Below are positions 39,861 through 50,149 of a stretch of 64,000 nt of DNA, piece after piece. This DNA comes from Megaustenia siamemsis (lineage: Eukaryota; Mollusca; Gastropoda; Stylommatophora; Ariophantidae): assembly GCA_032433765.1 (NCBI GenBank), contig JAVIAB010000160.1, positions 37,160,280 to 37,224,279 of the forward strand. The letters run 5' to 3'. Within the stretch, counting starts at the first letter, position 1. Each line of letters begins with the position of its first letter. Below the pieces are notes generated by a model. It searched no databases. It was not told the DNA's origin and saw nothing but the letters and a program-made list of their open reading frames with translations. A program made the translations under genes and the position numbers.

Positions 39861-42059
39861 AGTTTGTTATTGAAATTCTCACACTGCAAATTTTGAGATT
39901 TATAGGGCCTTTAGACAATTGCCACTGATCATTAAGTGAAAATATGATACATGCAGGAATGTGATGCCTAAATGTGTGGTGTAAAGTAGAGCTTAAAAAT
40001 TTTTCTTTATTATTTTTTTTTAATTCTGCCTTTAAGATAGTTTTCAGAAATATGTTTCCACCATACATAATTTTATTGTGACATAAAGTTTATTTTTAAA
40101 GTTGATAAAGTATTTGTTGTATTCTTTTTTAAATAATGTGAATTTTTAAAAAAAAAATGAAGAAAATTTATAAATATAAATGCAAATTTGAGAAACTTAT
40201 AATAAACGATTAAGATATTTTTGCTGAAAGCATCAAGAGTTTATTGGTCGGGAAAAATGTGAGGAAACATTGATTATAACTTATGAAGTGGTGGATTTGT
40301 ATTAAAGATTGGCAGACATCTTGATGCCCCTTTCATGATACATATTTATATATAGTGGATGTTGAATCATAATTATCTTTTAACTGTACTTTGTATTTGA
40401 AATTATTGAAGAGGTTATACATGTTCTCTATTTGTTCAACCATTGCAAAACGTTTTAACAATTTTTTAAATATTGTTAACTGTCTTGTTTGAGACATAAG
40501 TTTAGCTAATTTTCGTATTTATTTGCTTTGTCCTTCCCATATTACTCTGTTTCCCACTAAACAAGTTCCTGCAATCAAATTGAGGTAACACAAATCCTTT
40601 ATAGTTTCTGGTATGGAAGGATATGAAACCTAAGAGAAGGTCATCATCTGTGAAGAATTACTACAGAAGATTCAATCATTTATCTTGGGTGATCAATAGA
40701 ACCAACAAATGTCTTTAAATGGAACTGAGACTGAAAGTAAATTAGAACATGCTAGTGAACTATTTTGTAAATAAGACTCACATATCAAGTGCCAATAGGG
40801 CTTTGACAGATCAATATTGGATCTAGAAGATGATGGGACAAGACATCAAGGATTCCTTTCAGAAACAAAGTTATTGTAAAGTCGATTGTAAGACTAGATG
40901 AAGATGAAATTTTGAGAACAGTGAAGAGATCTATGAAAACCTGTAAAAGAATAGGACATCAGACCAACAGGAATCACATGATTTTGCTCTTGCCTCTTTT
41001 ACCCTCCTTTGGGGCATCAGCAAGAGTTCTCCAATGCATTCTTTCCTTTGCTGTATCTTCTATTCATTTCCATTTGTAATTTATCTTTACAGTCTCACCT
41101 CAATGATTAATCCCCATACATTCCTATGGTTTCCTTGTTTCCTTTTTCCCTTAGTGTTCCAGATGAGAACCTGTCTGTAGTTTTCTTGCACAGTGTGTGT
41201 GTGTTTCCTATCCCTTCCATTTTTTTTTTCTAATCATTACTTTAATTGTAAATTGGTTTGTTTCTTGACGGAGTTCATCATCCTTATGTAAGTGTTAAAT
41301 GTCTGAAACTTCCTCACATTCTTAGTTTGTGTTGTCCATGTTCTGATCCATGCAAAAGAACTTATTGAATCACATGAACAAATCCTAAAATATGAATAGA
41401 TGAAGAATACACAAAAATTGCAGTCTTTCGTTTCAATGAGAATAAATGATAACTTTATAAATGCAACATATTGTAACAAAGTGTGTACAAAATTAACAAT
41501 ACTTTTCACACCTCAAACTGCGATTTAACAAAAATTCTTAACCATACTTTTTCAAATGTATATTCATAATAAATTTCATATTTCTTACCAATTAAATGAA
41601 CCAATCAATATGGCATTTTGTGTTAACATCTCTTTTTGTTTTCATAATCAGGGCTTTTTTTCAGCCAACAGTGGAATGCGTTTTGGTAAACATTTATGAA
41701 TTGTTGCCTGTGTTTTTAATATTCATTTAATAAATATAATATAATATATAATTTGGTAAACATGTTTATATATGTTTGATGAGAGCTTCAGAGACCTGGT
41801 AAATTATGGTTTTCTCATTTTACTGGATGGAATAATAGGGTTCTGGTAAACTTTTTTTTAAGCACTGACTATAACCAGTATCATTGTATAATTGACAACA
41901 TTATGTAAGTGACTACATTATTAGCCATTTTATTATTTTTTTTAATGTAATAAAAGTTATTGATAAATTATAATTTTGGGGTTTATTTTATAAAGTAGAA
42001 GATGCTATAGTTGCTCTACTCCATCAGAAGGTAGTATATTAGTAACCAGATGGCCATAT
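39861..42059. other. Intergenic DNA without recognised genes
   Basis: AT-rich. Short frames on both strands show no codon structure or family motif. A stretch near 40960-41220 may be an old LINE remnant on the minus strand, but I cannot assign it. Confidence 0.35.
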
Positions 42060-42725
42060 AGAGAACATATGGATTCCTATAGAATTTTAAACTGAGAGTT
42101 AGTCTTCAGTAATAAAACCATAAGAGGATGTTTCTTTGCTACAAAGATAACTACAAATTTGATATGAAGACATTTTACATAAACACACTGGAGAAAAGCT
42201 GGTGATGAAAACAAAGTGTGAGAAATAGTTGAGTTCAGTTTTAAAGGCAAAATGAAATAGTTTGGCCATGGTATTTCTTTCATCTGGCCTAGCAAAGAAT
42301 ATTCTGGAGACAAATAAAAATAAATGAATATTATTATAGAGGGAAACTTCTGAGGCAATAGTCAGTGAATCAGTTCAGAGGAAGAGGTATGTTTACAGCA
42401 CTCGGAAAAAAATGGATTCCTATAGACTTTTAAACTGAGAGTAGGTCTTCAATAATAAAACCATAAAAGACTGTTTCTTTGCTACAAAGATTTTTTTTCC
42501 AAGTGCTGTAAACATACTTCTTCCTCTGAATTGATCCAAAGAATATTCTACAAGGATCAGTGAAAAGAGGAAGAAATAGAGGTAGACAAAGAAAGAAATA
42601 AGATTACATCAAAGAATGGACAGACCTTGGCTTCACATAGTCCCAAAGAATGACTGAAGACAGAGGTCAATGGAGAAGACTGATAATGTCTGTTAGCAGT
42701 GCTCCAGCAATCTCCAGGGTTAAGG
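42060..42725 (+). mobile_element. LINE C-terminal fragment H, interrupted
   Basis: EFSFKGKMK.FGHGISF before the insertion and KNILQGSVKRGRNRGRQRKK with WTDLGFT-like coding after it make one LINE C-terminus. It is broken by the composite element at 42306-42536. Frameshifted. Confidence 0.6.
42306..42536. mobile_element. Inverted SINE-end pair carrying a copy of nearby DNA
   Basis: Flanked by perfect 13-bp repeats CAAAGAATATTCT (42293-42305, 42537-42549). Arms at 42374-42412 and 42492-42530 are 39-bp inverted repeats (GTTTACAGCACTCGG type). The spacer 42413-42490 is a copy, about 90% identical by eye, of 42069-42147 in the LINE upstream. The left arm extends into ATTATTATAGAGGGAAACTT, the 3' end of the SINE at 51588. 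Confidence 0.7.
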
Positions 42726-43000
42726 AATAAAAAAGATTTAGATGGAGAAATTAGACACAAAAATATTAGAAACATCTTCATACACCAGCTTAATTCTTTG
42801 ACTCTCAAGGCTGACAGGCTACCATCATTGTATGCCACAATATTTATATTTAGGTTACTGAAATTTTTTTGTTTGTTTTTTTTTGTTTTGTTCTTGTGTT
42901 AATAAGTACAGGATAGCCAGTCCCATACCCAACCCTAAAAGAAAAAATATGTTTAGATATTCAGGGTACCATGTTAATTTTCATTGCTATTCTATTCTAT

Positions 43001-43295
43001 TAAAAAAAAAAAAAAAAAAAAAAGTAAAGTACCCCGGTCACGCCAAGTGGCGTATAGCGAATAGGGGAGAGTATAGGGGACTAATATGGTGTTAGTGACC
43101 ATAAATTTTACAGACCTTCAGCATGTAATTTTTGGGGTAATGTGGTCGGTATTACGCCCGTGCCGCTTTACTTTCCCAGGAAAAGATCTGGTACCCATTT
43201 AAGGCTGGGTGAACCTGGAAGTCGTCGGTTGGGATCGAATCCTACCTCTTGTCCTTTAAGTCCCCATTCACTAACCACTGAGCTATCACGCCTCC
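43001..43295 (-). mobile_element. tRNA-derived SINE-1, full copy
   Basis: An A-run (on + strand) next to AGTAAAGTACCCC at the 3' end, the body as in other copies, and the head (minus strand) ending at GGGAGG..GATAGCTCAGTGG. Perfect 14-bp target duplication CTATTCTATTCTAT at 42987-43000 and 43296-43309. A short internal duplication near 43060 is peculiar to this copy. Confidence 0.88.
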
Positions 43296-43664
43296 CTATT
43301 CTATTCTATATAGGGAGATATATTTTTAGTATTCTGATTTATACATTTCTTGAATATTTTTGCATATATGGCTTTTACCATAGCTCATAATACTACATGG
43401 CATTGAATTAAAAAGTGAGAACCCACAAGCTGCTGAACTAATTCTTCATCTACAATAAACTTTTGCTATACATTTCAACTGGCAAGAATGTCATTAGGAA
43501 CCATGACATCACTGGTTCCATACATACCTTCCATATTTTTAGAAGCATATCTATACACTAAGCAAAGAAAAAGGTGTACAAATGAAAAAAAATATTGTTT
43601 ACATTTTTTAAAGTGTTGAAGTATAAAAGCTATGTTATGTTTAAGTGAGAGTGCTAAATTCAGA

Positions 43665-43668
<4 letters not shown>

Positions 43669-43711
<43 letters not shown>
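43669..43711. repeat. (AT)n microsatellite
   Basis: About 21 uninterrupted AT dinucleotides at the left edge of a LINE C fragment. Confidence 0.95.
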
Positions 43712-43714
<3 letters not shown>

Positions 43715-43724
43715 AAGAAAAAGA

Positions 43725-44095
43725 GTTCTTAAACGTTATGTAGAGCCAGTCCTAACATATGGATGTGAATCATGGACAATAGGACAACAGACAAGGAAAT
43801 ACTGGAAGCTGTAGAAATGTGGTTTTACAGAAGAATGATGAGAATATCATGGGGAAGAAGGGTAATGAAAACATTCTGAAAGAGGGCAAAGCAAAAAGAG
43901 AGCCAATTTCTAATATTAGGAAGAAACAATCTGGGAAAATTGAGGGACGAAGAGATAGAGGGAAGCAAAGCAGACAGCTTAAGAGAATGGCTTAGCAGAA
44001 GGTTCAACAACAGAAATGATAAATAACTATTGAGATCAAAAGTTGTGGAGAGACATGATCACCTACGCCAGCAGGCATGGTACTTATTGATGACG
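43725..44095 (+). mobile_element. LINE family C 3' fragment
   Basis: Coding pieces VEPVLTYGCESWTI, EMWFYRRMMRISWGRR, GKLRDEEIEGSKAD, then VERHDHLRQQAWY. Frameshifted. It is flanked by AT microsatellites on both sides. Confidence 0.7.
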
Positions 44096-44096
44096 A

Positions 44097-44097
<1 letters not shown>

Positions 44098-44127
<30 letters not shown>
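44098..44127. repeat. (AT)n microsatellite
   Basis: About 14 AT units directly after the LINE C 3' end GATGACGATGAT. Confidence 0.9.
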
Positions 44128-44129
<2 letters not shown>

Positions 44130-44159
44130 CAAGTAAATTAATTATAAAGTAATAAAAAA

Positions 44160-44290
44160 ATGCAGAGCAATTGACAGAAGCCTATGGAAGCAAATCATGG
44201 ACAATAAACAAACAAATGAAAAGATTATTAGAGGTCACAGAGCTGGGATTTCTCAGAAGAATGTTAAAAGATAATGTTAACATGTGTTTG
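44160..44290 (+). mobile_element. LINE family C small fragment
   Basis: EAYGSKSWTINKQMKRLLEV and ELGFLRRML match the family-C region preceding FGHV; the rest is lost. Confidence 0.5.
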
Positions 44291-44337
44291 ACCCCAACTT
44301 GAAAAAATCCAGCTGAAAATTAAATAGATACCTGGCT

Positions 44338-45110
44338 CACTGAGAGCTGCGATAGTTTTGTTGTTAGCGAACAGGATTTCTGAGAGGTAGGGTTTAATCC
44401 TGATCAACAGCTTCCAGGTTCACACAGCCTGAAAAGGGTACCAGATTTTTTCTGAGAAATTAAAATGTATCGAGTTTAATTCAACTTTTTTTCTTTTCCT
44501 TGACTTGACCTTGTTTGTGAAGTTTTTGCGGCTTATTTTTTTAAAGTACAGAACAGCACTACAATTCTTTACTCCGCTTCCGGGCCCCAGCAGCAAACTA
44601 GTGCTGTTGAAGAAGCGTTTGTTGAAAAGTAGAAGAAGAAGAAGAAGAATGTACTTCAAATCACGTTACCCCAAAAGTCTTTAAGAATTATTGGCAAAAA
44701 CACAATATTCCCTATATAGGGAACAGACAAATAATTGCAATGCTGCGGTAAGGTAAAGCTGGTAGCAAGGAGCCAGTGGTGGGGAGTGTTAAACACTCTA
44801 AGGTATAATGACAGCTTTACAAGGAAGGAACACAACATAATACTGACGTTTCAGCCTGTGGCCTTCTTTAGAGTACAAGTACAACGACAACAAACGGTGA
44901 AGCACAATTATCTATAACTACATGTTAGATGATCAGATGAATGGAGAGGTGGACAGAAAAGAAGAAAGTAGGTGTTAAAAATAAAAAAAGGAAGCTGCAT
45001 GAGGGGAGGTAGGATGCGTGTTAAGATGTATGAAATGGAAAGAATAGGAGAATATATATAATTAAACAATATTCCCTATATGCCTTGTGGCGTAAAGTGG
45101 CTCTTTTCTT
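44338..45110 (+). mobile_element. SINE-1 copy broken by two insertions
   Basis: The head at 44338-44466 (GAGAGCTGCGATAGTTTTGT, GGTTTAATCCTGATC) is followed after unrelated DNA by the SINE middle at 44659-44717 (ATCACGTTACCCCAAAAGTC). Its end is at 45066-45100 (CAATATTCCCTATATGCC, TGGCGTAAAG). The second gap is the 348-bp element with a hammerhead-like motif. Confidence 0.6.
44718..45065 (-). mobile_element. 348-bp insertion with hammerhead-ribozyme-like core
   Basis: Flanked by perfect 16-bp repeats ACAATATTCCCTATAT (44702-44717, 45066-45081) inside a SINE-1. On the minus strand 44845-44875 reads CTAAAGAAGGCC ACA GGCTGAAACGTC. A GGCC/GGCT stem lies between a CUGANGA-like box, here with CTA for CTG, and GAAAC. 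This arrangement is known from hammerhead motifs of Penelope-like elements and related retroposons. No reverse transcriptase is present. Family is inference. Confidence 0.5.
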
Positions 45111-45304
45111 TTTTTTTTTATTCTGGCTCACTGTGATGGGTATTTGCCACCCTATCTCCTAATGTTGTGGCTTAGTGAAATTTAATTGGAAAAGACAATA
45201 AAACCGTGTAGGGTCTTGGAAACGCTGGCATAAATACACTTAAATACCGCCAAAAAAAATAGAATATTTCAGTTTTTGTGGATGACTCAGAACTAAACAA
45301 TAAA

Positions 45305-45336
45305 CCAAAGTTTCAGCACTGAATGTCTTATCAAGG
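45305..45336 (-). other. Second hammerhead-like motif
   Basis: Minus strand CCTTGATAAGACATTCAGTG followed by CTGAAACTTTGG. A TTGATAAG box, short hairpin and GAAAC resemble a decayed hammerhead core. The first box departs from CUGANGA at two bases. It may belong to the same kind of element as 44718-45065. Confidence 0.25.
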
Positions 45337-46010
45337 ACAAATACAAACAAAAGAGAAGACAAATCTAAAGAAATTTAAAAAAAAATTTAAATAGCAGCAG
45401 TTGGATGTAGCAAAATATAAACACACAGAAAAAATTGTCATACAAAAACTAATAGTATAAAGCAAAAATGGTTCTAAAACTAGAGGCCGAAAAATAACAA
45501 ATCAAATGTAAAGATAGGAATATGAAGTGTCTTGAGAGAAAAACAAATGAAAAGAGTTAAGCCCACTTGGGTTTCAAGAACCTAAACAGTCTATGGGGTG
45601 GGTAGTCTTCAAGAGTGAACCAACTGCGTATATTCTGCTTCACTCCCTTATGACTTGTCGTATGTTACAGATATTCATCTTACACAAAATATATAGTTTC
45701 ACCCACAAAACAAAATGAAACAACATCCAAGTATTTTTCTTTTGAAAATGTTGTATATATTCTTGTGAAGATTAAAGGTTAAAATATCTGTTAGAGATTG
45801 TTGTTTGTTCCTGTTTATTTATTTTTTTAATTACCTTGTTTCATCAATATTCTCTTGGGGATGTCTCCATGCTATTTTCAGTGACAATGTGATGTCCAGT
45901 GAGCCAAAGATTTATTCCTCAGAGCTGTCTGAGTTGACCAGAGTTTCTCATTCATTCTTTGGAAATGAGAGGAATAAAAAACTATTTTATTATAATTATT
46001 AATAGTAATG
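45337..46010. other. Intergenic DNA without recognised genes
   Basis: AT-rich. One short frame after an acceptor-like TTTTCAG at 45876 has no supported continuation. Confidence 0.35.
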
Positions 46011-46011
46011 A

Positions 46012-46300
46012 AGCCTCAGTGGCTGAGTGGTTATTGTGCTCACTACTTACCTGGAGGGTTCTGGTTTGACTCCAAGATGCCACAATTTTTTTTCTTCAGA
46101 TTAATAAGGTTTCAGGGTTCACCCAACCTCTAAAAATGGGTACCATATATTTTTTTCTGAGAGTAAAGTAAGCCTGGCATGATATTGCCGACCACAACAC
46201 CCAAAAATGAGCCATTGGTCATGGTAAAATATGGTTGCTAACACCATATTCCTCATATGCTAATCAAGGCACGGAGGGAACCTTTACTTTATTGTATTTT
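46012..46300 (+). mobile_element. SINE with SINE-1 body and a different tRNA-like head
   Basis: The head GAAGCCTCAGTGGCTGAGTG with B-box-like GGTTTGACTCC differs from SINE-1. From GGGTTCACCCAACC on it follows SINE-1 (GGGTACCA, GAGAGTAAAGTA, GACCACAACACCC, CTAACACCATATTCC). Old and diverged. Confidence 0.6.
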
Positions 46301-46523
46301 TCAATGTGTACATAATGTTACATATTAATGTGTCGTTTAAAATTGTATTTTATTCTGATACATCAAGGACGTAATAAATTAAGAGAGCATTTTTTTATTT
46401 TTCAAAAATAAATTTGACAAACTGTGGAATTGTAATTTCTTTTGAATTAGTATGAGAGTATTAGAATGTTTTACATTTCAGAAATTCAGACTTGCAGTCA
46501 TTATTGTTTCCCCCTGTGTTCAG

Positions 46524-46890
46524 TCTACCTATTGACTTTACGAGCCGTGGCCAGCCCACAGGGCATAGACCCAGATACTCTCATTTTTTTAAATTTTCTT
46601 TCTAGCAGTCTCAATCCTTGCAAAGATCTTTTATCAAATCCTGCCATTTGTCTCTGTTCTGTGCAAGCATCTCAATCTCATTGAGGGAGCAGATTCCTGC
46701 TTCCTTTGTCTCTCTGATCAATGTTCTTCTCAGTGTTTCTCTGGGTCTGCCTCTTTTCCTCCTACCTGTTGTTCCCCCATATGATGACTTGCTTTGTTAT
46801 TCGGTTATTATTTCTTCTCATCACATGTCCAACATATGCCCTTCATCTTTTCTTGATTACTGATGATATTAGTGGTTGATTGGCAATTCA
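46524..46890 (-). mobile_element. LINE family B 3' fragment B6
   Basis: The tail CTATTGACTTTACGAGCCGT is followed by the reversed C-terminal coding region (AGGAGGAAAAGAGGCAGACC on the minus strand). Frameshifted. Confidence 0.75.
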
Positions 46891-47754
46891 GTTCAATTCA
46901 ATTTGGGAAAGATTGTATTCTGAGGTGGTTCTTAATGACATCATCTTTGGCTCTTTGAAAGAGTTGTTAACCAAGCACACATTTTGCTAAAACCCACTTT
47001 ATCGTCTAAATTCGCCCAACAGAATACAGCAAGGGAAAGGAGAAAGAAAGAGCGGTTTCTTTTAAATTATTATCTCAAACTTGAAGACCTGTACAGGTGA
47101 CAGCTTCTACCAGATACCTGTTCTTCAGGCACTCTATATATGACATTTTACGGAGCTGAGAAAGGTAAGAATGTTAACTATAAAGCACAACAAGATGGAA
47201 AATGGGTGAAAAATCATAATTACCAGGACATTTATAGAAACAAACAATGCAATACTGCAGAAAAAGTTGGAACAGGCTCATTTTGGACCATTTATTCATT
47301 ATTTATTTCTGCAAGGTTAAAGGATAATAGTTAATAATGTCTACTTTCTATAACATAATATTAGTTCGTTTTTTTGTTTTAAATATATATAAATATATAT
47401 AAATATATATATATAAACTTTTTATTATTTCATATAGCTTGTTTTTATAGTTTTAAGAAATGCTTTGAAACTTTCAGGGAATAGATGATTCAGATCATTG
47501 TAGACATTTTCTGAAGTTCTGTTTTATAATTTATGATTTTGAGCTGGAATTAATATAACCACAAACATATACTTTTTTTTTTTATGAGAAACACCAAAAC
47601 TATTTTTGTTTGTTAACAGATTTTTGGTGAAGGATATTTTCTGTGTAAATTTGTTGGCCAAAATTAAAGGGAAAGCATTTTCAGCTAATACTATTGTGTT
47701 GTCATTTTCTTAACTATGTTTTGTAATATATATGTACATTGAAAAGCAAAGACC
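46891..47754. other. Intergenic DNA without recognised genes
   Basis: AT-rich with a short (ATATATAA)n near 47383. No repeat family match. Confidence 0.35.
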
Positions 47755-48315
47755 TTTTGTACTTAACTTTATTGACTTCAAAAAAACATTTGACAGTATT
47801 CATAGAGATTCTTTGTGGAAAATTCTGAGGTAATATGGCTTACCATAAAAAATCATAAATATTATCAAAGACATGTATGACGGCTACACATGTGCAGTTC
47901 GAACAGAGGAAGGACTGAGCGAATGTTTCCCAATAGAAACTGGGGTTAAACAAAGATGTATTTTATCGCCCTTGCTATTTGGAATTATCCCGTGTGTTAC
48001 TGGGGCCTCATTATGAGGGAGGTAAAGAATAGTGACACTGTGACCTTCCAGGCATGTCGTAAGAGGCGACTAAGGAGGTTGATCAATGGCTTGACAAGCT
48101 GTCATTGTAAAAAGTATTGTTATGGAAACAGCGCCATAGATTTTAGATCAGTAATCTCTGCAATATGTGCCATTTTGGCATGCAAGGTTTCTGTTTTTGA
48201 GATTGTGGTTCTGCCCTATGTGCCGTCTTCGGCTCGAAAGGACGATAGATAGATAGATATTTGGAATTGTTATGGACTTCATAATGAAGAAATGCTGCAC
48301 TGGAAACAAAGTCAT
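47755..48315 (+). mobile_element. LINE family B reverse transcriptase fragment B7, interrupted
   Basis: FIDFKKTFDSIHRDSLWKIL, DMYDGYTCAVRTEEGLSECF and ETGVKQRCILSPLLFGI are followed by a SINE insertion. The LINE then resumes as VMDFIMKKCCTGNK. It carries stops and is dead. Confidence 0.75.
47987..48257 (+). mobile_element. SINE sharing the LINE family B tail
   Basis: An insertion flanked by TATTTGGAATT (47976-47986, 48258-48268). The 5' part contains CAGGCATGTCGTAAGAGGCG followed by ACTAAGG. The last 45 bases, CCCTATGTGCCGTCTTCGGC then TCGAAAGGACGATAGATAGA, match the 3' end of LINE family B (GCCCTATGGGCCGGCTACGG then CTCGAAAGG and GATA repeats). Confidence 0.75.
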
Positions 48316-48516
48316 ACCTTTACTTGTTTCTAACTTCAAATCTCTTGAATAAATCGACGTTATTTATGACGACAGGGTGGCGCTGTCGTCATAAATAACG
48401 TTGCACGTCACAGCCTGATTTGTGCCCTAGAGACGTGGACGACAATTTCAAGCGACATCACCAAAAAGAAAGCACCCTTACTTGTTTCCAACTTCAAATC
48501 ACTTGAATAAATTGAC
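48316..48516. repeat. 43-bp direct repeats enclosing a perfect 19-bp hairpin
   Basis: Direct repeats 48316-48358 and 48474-48516 (ACCTTTACTTGTTTCTAACT..., four or five differences) flank a segment that starts with a perfect inverted repeat: ACGTTATTTATGACGACAG at 48357-48375 and its complement at 48383-48401, with a 7-base loop. Confidence 0.85.
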
Positions 48517-48771
48517 AAAAAAAACCTATCGAAACAAAAACTGGCTATTTGTTGGAACTCTTTAAAGGGGCTTGCGGAGATAGACGCCATATTTTCCGGA
48601 AGGGAAGGGATGGACATCGAACATGTCTGACGAGTCATGATTTAGGAAATTAGAATAATCTCCACTCAGTTGTCAGGCATTTGGTGGCAAGAGATGAAGA
48701 TAAAGAGCAGGATCTATGCAGAGCGATGCCTGCCTGTGGCAGTTCAGGATGACTTTGGAAAGTTTCAAAAA

Positions 48772-49735
48772 ATATATGATATAAAAAGAGGTGTAAGGCG
48801 AGGATGCATCCTATCACCAAGTTTGTTCAGTCTATACACTGAGCAAATATTTAAAAACATAACAGAGATGCCAGGCCTACAAATTAATGGAAAGATAATC
48901 AATAATATAAGAAATGCTGACGATACTGTACTACTAGCAGAAAATCCTAAAGATCTACAACAATTACTTAATGAAATAAACACGACAAGCAAAAAATATG
49001 GACTAGATATGAATATCAAAAAGACTAAAACTATGATCATAAATAAAGAAAATACTCAAAACCCACAAGTGGATATCAAAATTGAAGGAATAGACCCGGA
49101 GACAGTTCAGAACTACAACTACCTCGGACATACTATAACCAGTGATGGAAAATGTACAACTGAAATAAACAAAAGAATAGGAACGGCAAAAAGTAATTTT
49201 AATGTCATGAAGAACATACTAACATCAAAACAAATAAAACCAGGGCTAAAACTGAGAATAGCAAAATGTTATGTCTTCTCAACATTCCTATATGGTGCAG
49301 AAACATGGACATTAGACAAGAAAACAGAACAGAGAATTGAAGAAACAGAACAGAGAATTGAAGCCTTTGAAATGTGGATATATAGAAGAATAGTTATAAT
49401 TGGATGGAAGGAAAGAAAACAAACGATGAAATCCTAAAACAACTAAAAATAAAAAGAGAACTACTAAACACAATTCAAACAAGACAAATGCGATTTTTAA
49501 GCCATGTTAAAAGACACAACATCCTACTAAAAGTAATCTTGGAGGGGAACATACAAGGTGACAGAGGCAGAGAAAGACAAGACTAACATGGACGAGTAAC
49601 ATCAAAAGATGGACAAATCAGCCTATGACAACCTGCACTATCAACGCAAGAGACAGAGCAGAATGAGAATGGCGCTCCATGGTAGCCAACCTTCGTTGCG
49701 GAGATGGCACTCGATGATGATGATGAAACTTAAAA
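48772..49735 (+). mobile_element. LINE family N (RTE-like) 3' half, copy N1
   Basis: Open over about 220 codons: DIKRGVRRGCILSPSLFSLY, ADDTVLLAENPKDLQQLLNE, NYLGHTITSDGKCTTEINKR, STFLYGAETWTLDKK. After a frameshift comes the C-terminus ending WRSMVANLRCGDGTR and a (GATGAT) 3' tail. It starts within reverse transcriptase, and the Asp-Asp pair reads NADD. The sequence 48670-48771 fused in frame upstream is not recognised. Confidence 0.8.
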
Positions 49736-49854
49736 AAAAAAGTATTTAAAAAGTTTATATATATATATATAATTAAAAGTTTAACAAATATAATAAAAGT
49801 GGGGGGAACACATTTTAATGAAAAAAAAAATATAATAAAAATATTGATAATTTG

Positions 49855-49960
49855 CGATTTGTGTTCAAGAAATAATTTTGTTCGGAGTAACGTCCACTTG
49901 CGCTTTATTTGGTCGCTCTCGAATCTGCCATTAGAGGACCACTGGGTTTTGTTTAAGGCT
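49855..49960 (+). repeat. Dispersed repeat R4, copy 2
   Basis: Corresponds to 2186-2330 (see GGTCGCTCT.GAATCTG.CATTA). Class unknown. Confidence 0.4.
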
Positions 49961-50149
49961 TGCTGTAGCTTACAAGTAGCCTTCAAATTTGTTGATAAAA
50001 TATAATTAAATGCAGGAAAACTTAAAACAGTGGATGATTCAAGTTATGTCCCGTTAGAACTGGGAGATCACTCGTTTAGCAGAAAAAAATGTGTGAATTT
50101 TTTAAAGTAGAAATTAAAATTATTTAAATACGCCCTTTTATCATCATTG

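Noticed and set aside
45870..46002. Possible exon after TTTTCAG (NVMSSEPKIYSSELSELTRV...)
   Set aside because: No donor, partner exon or family similarity; a stop follows after about 40 codons. Left out of the feature list as unsupported.
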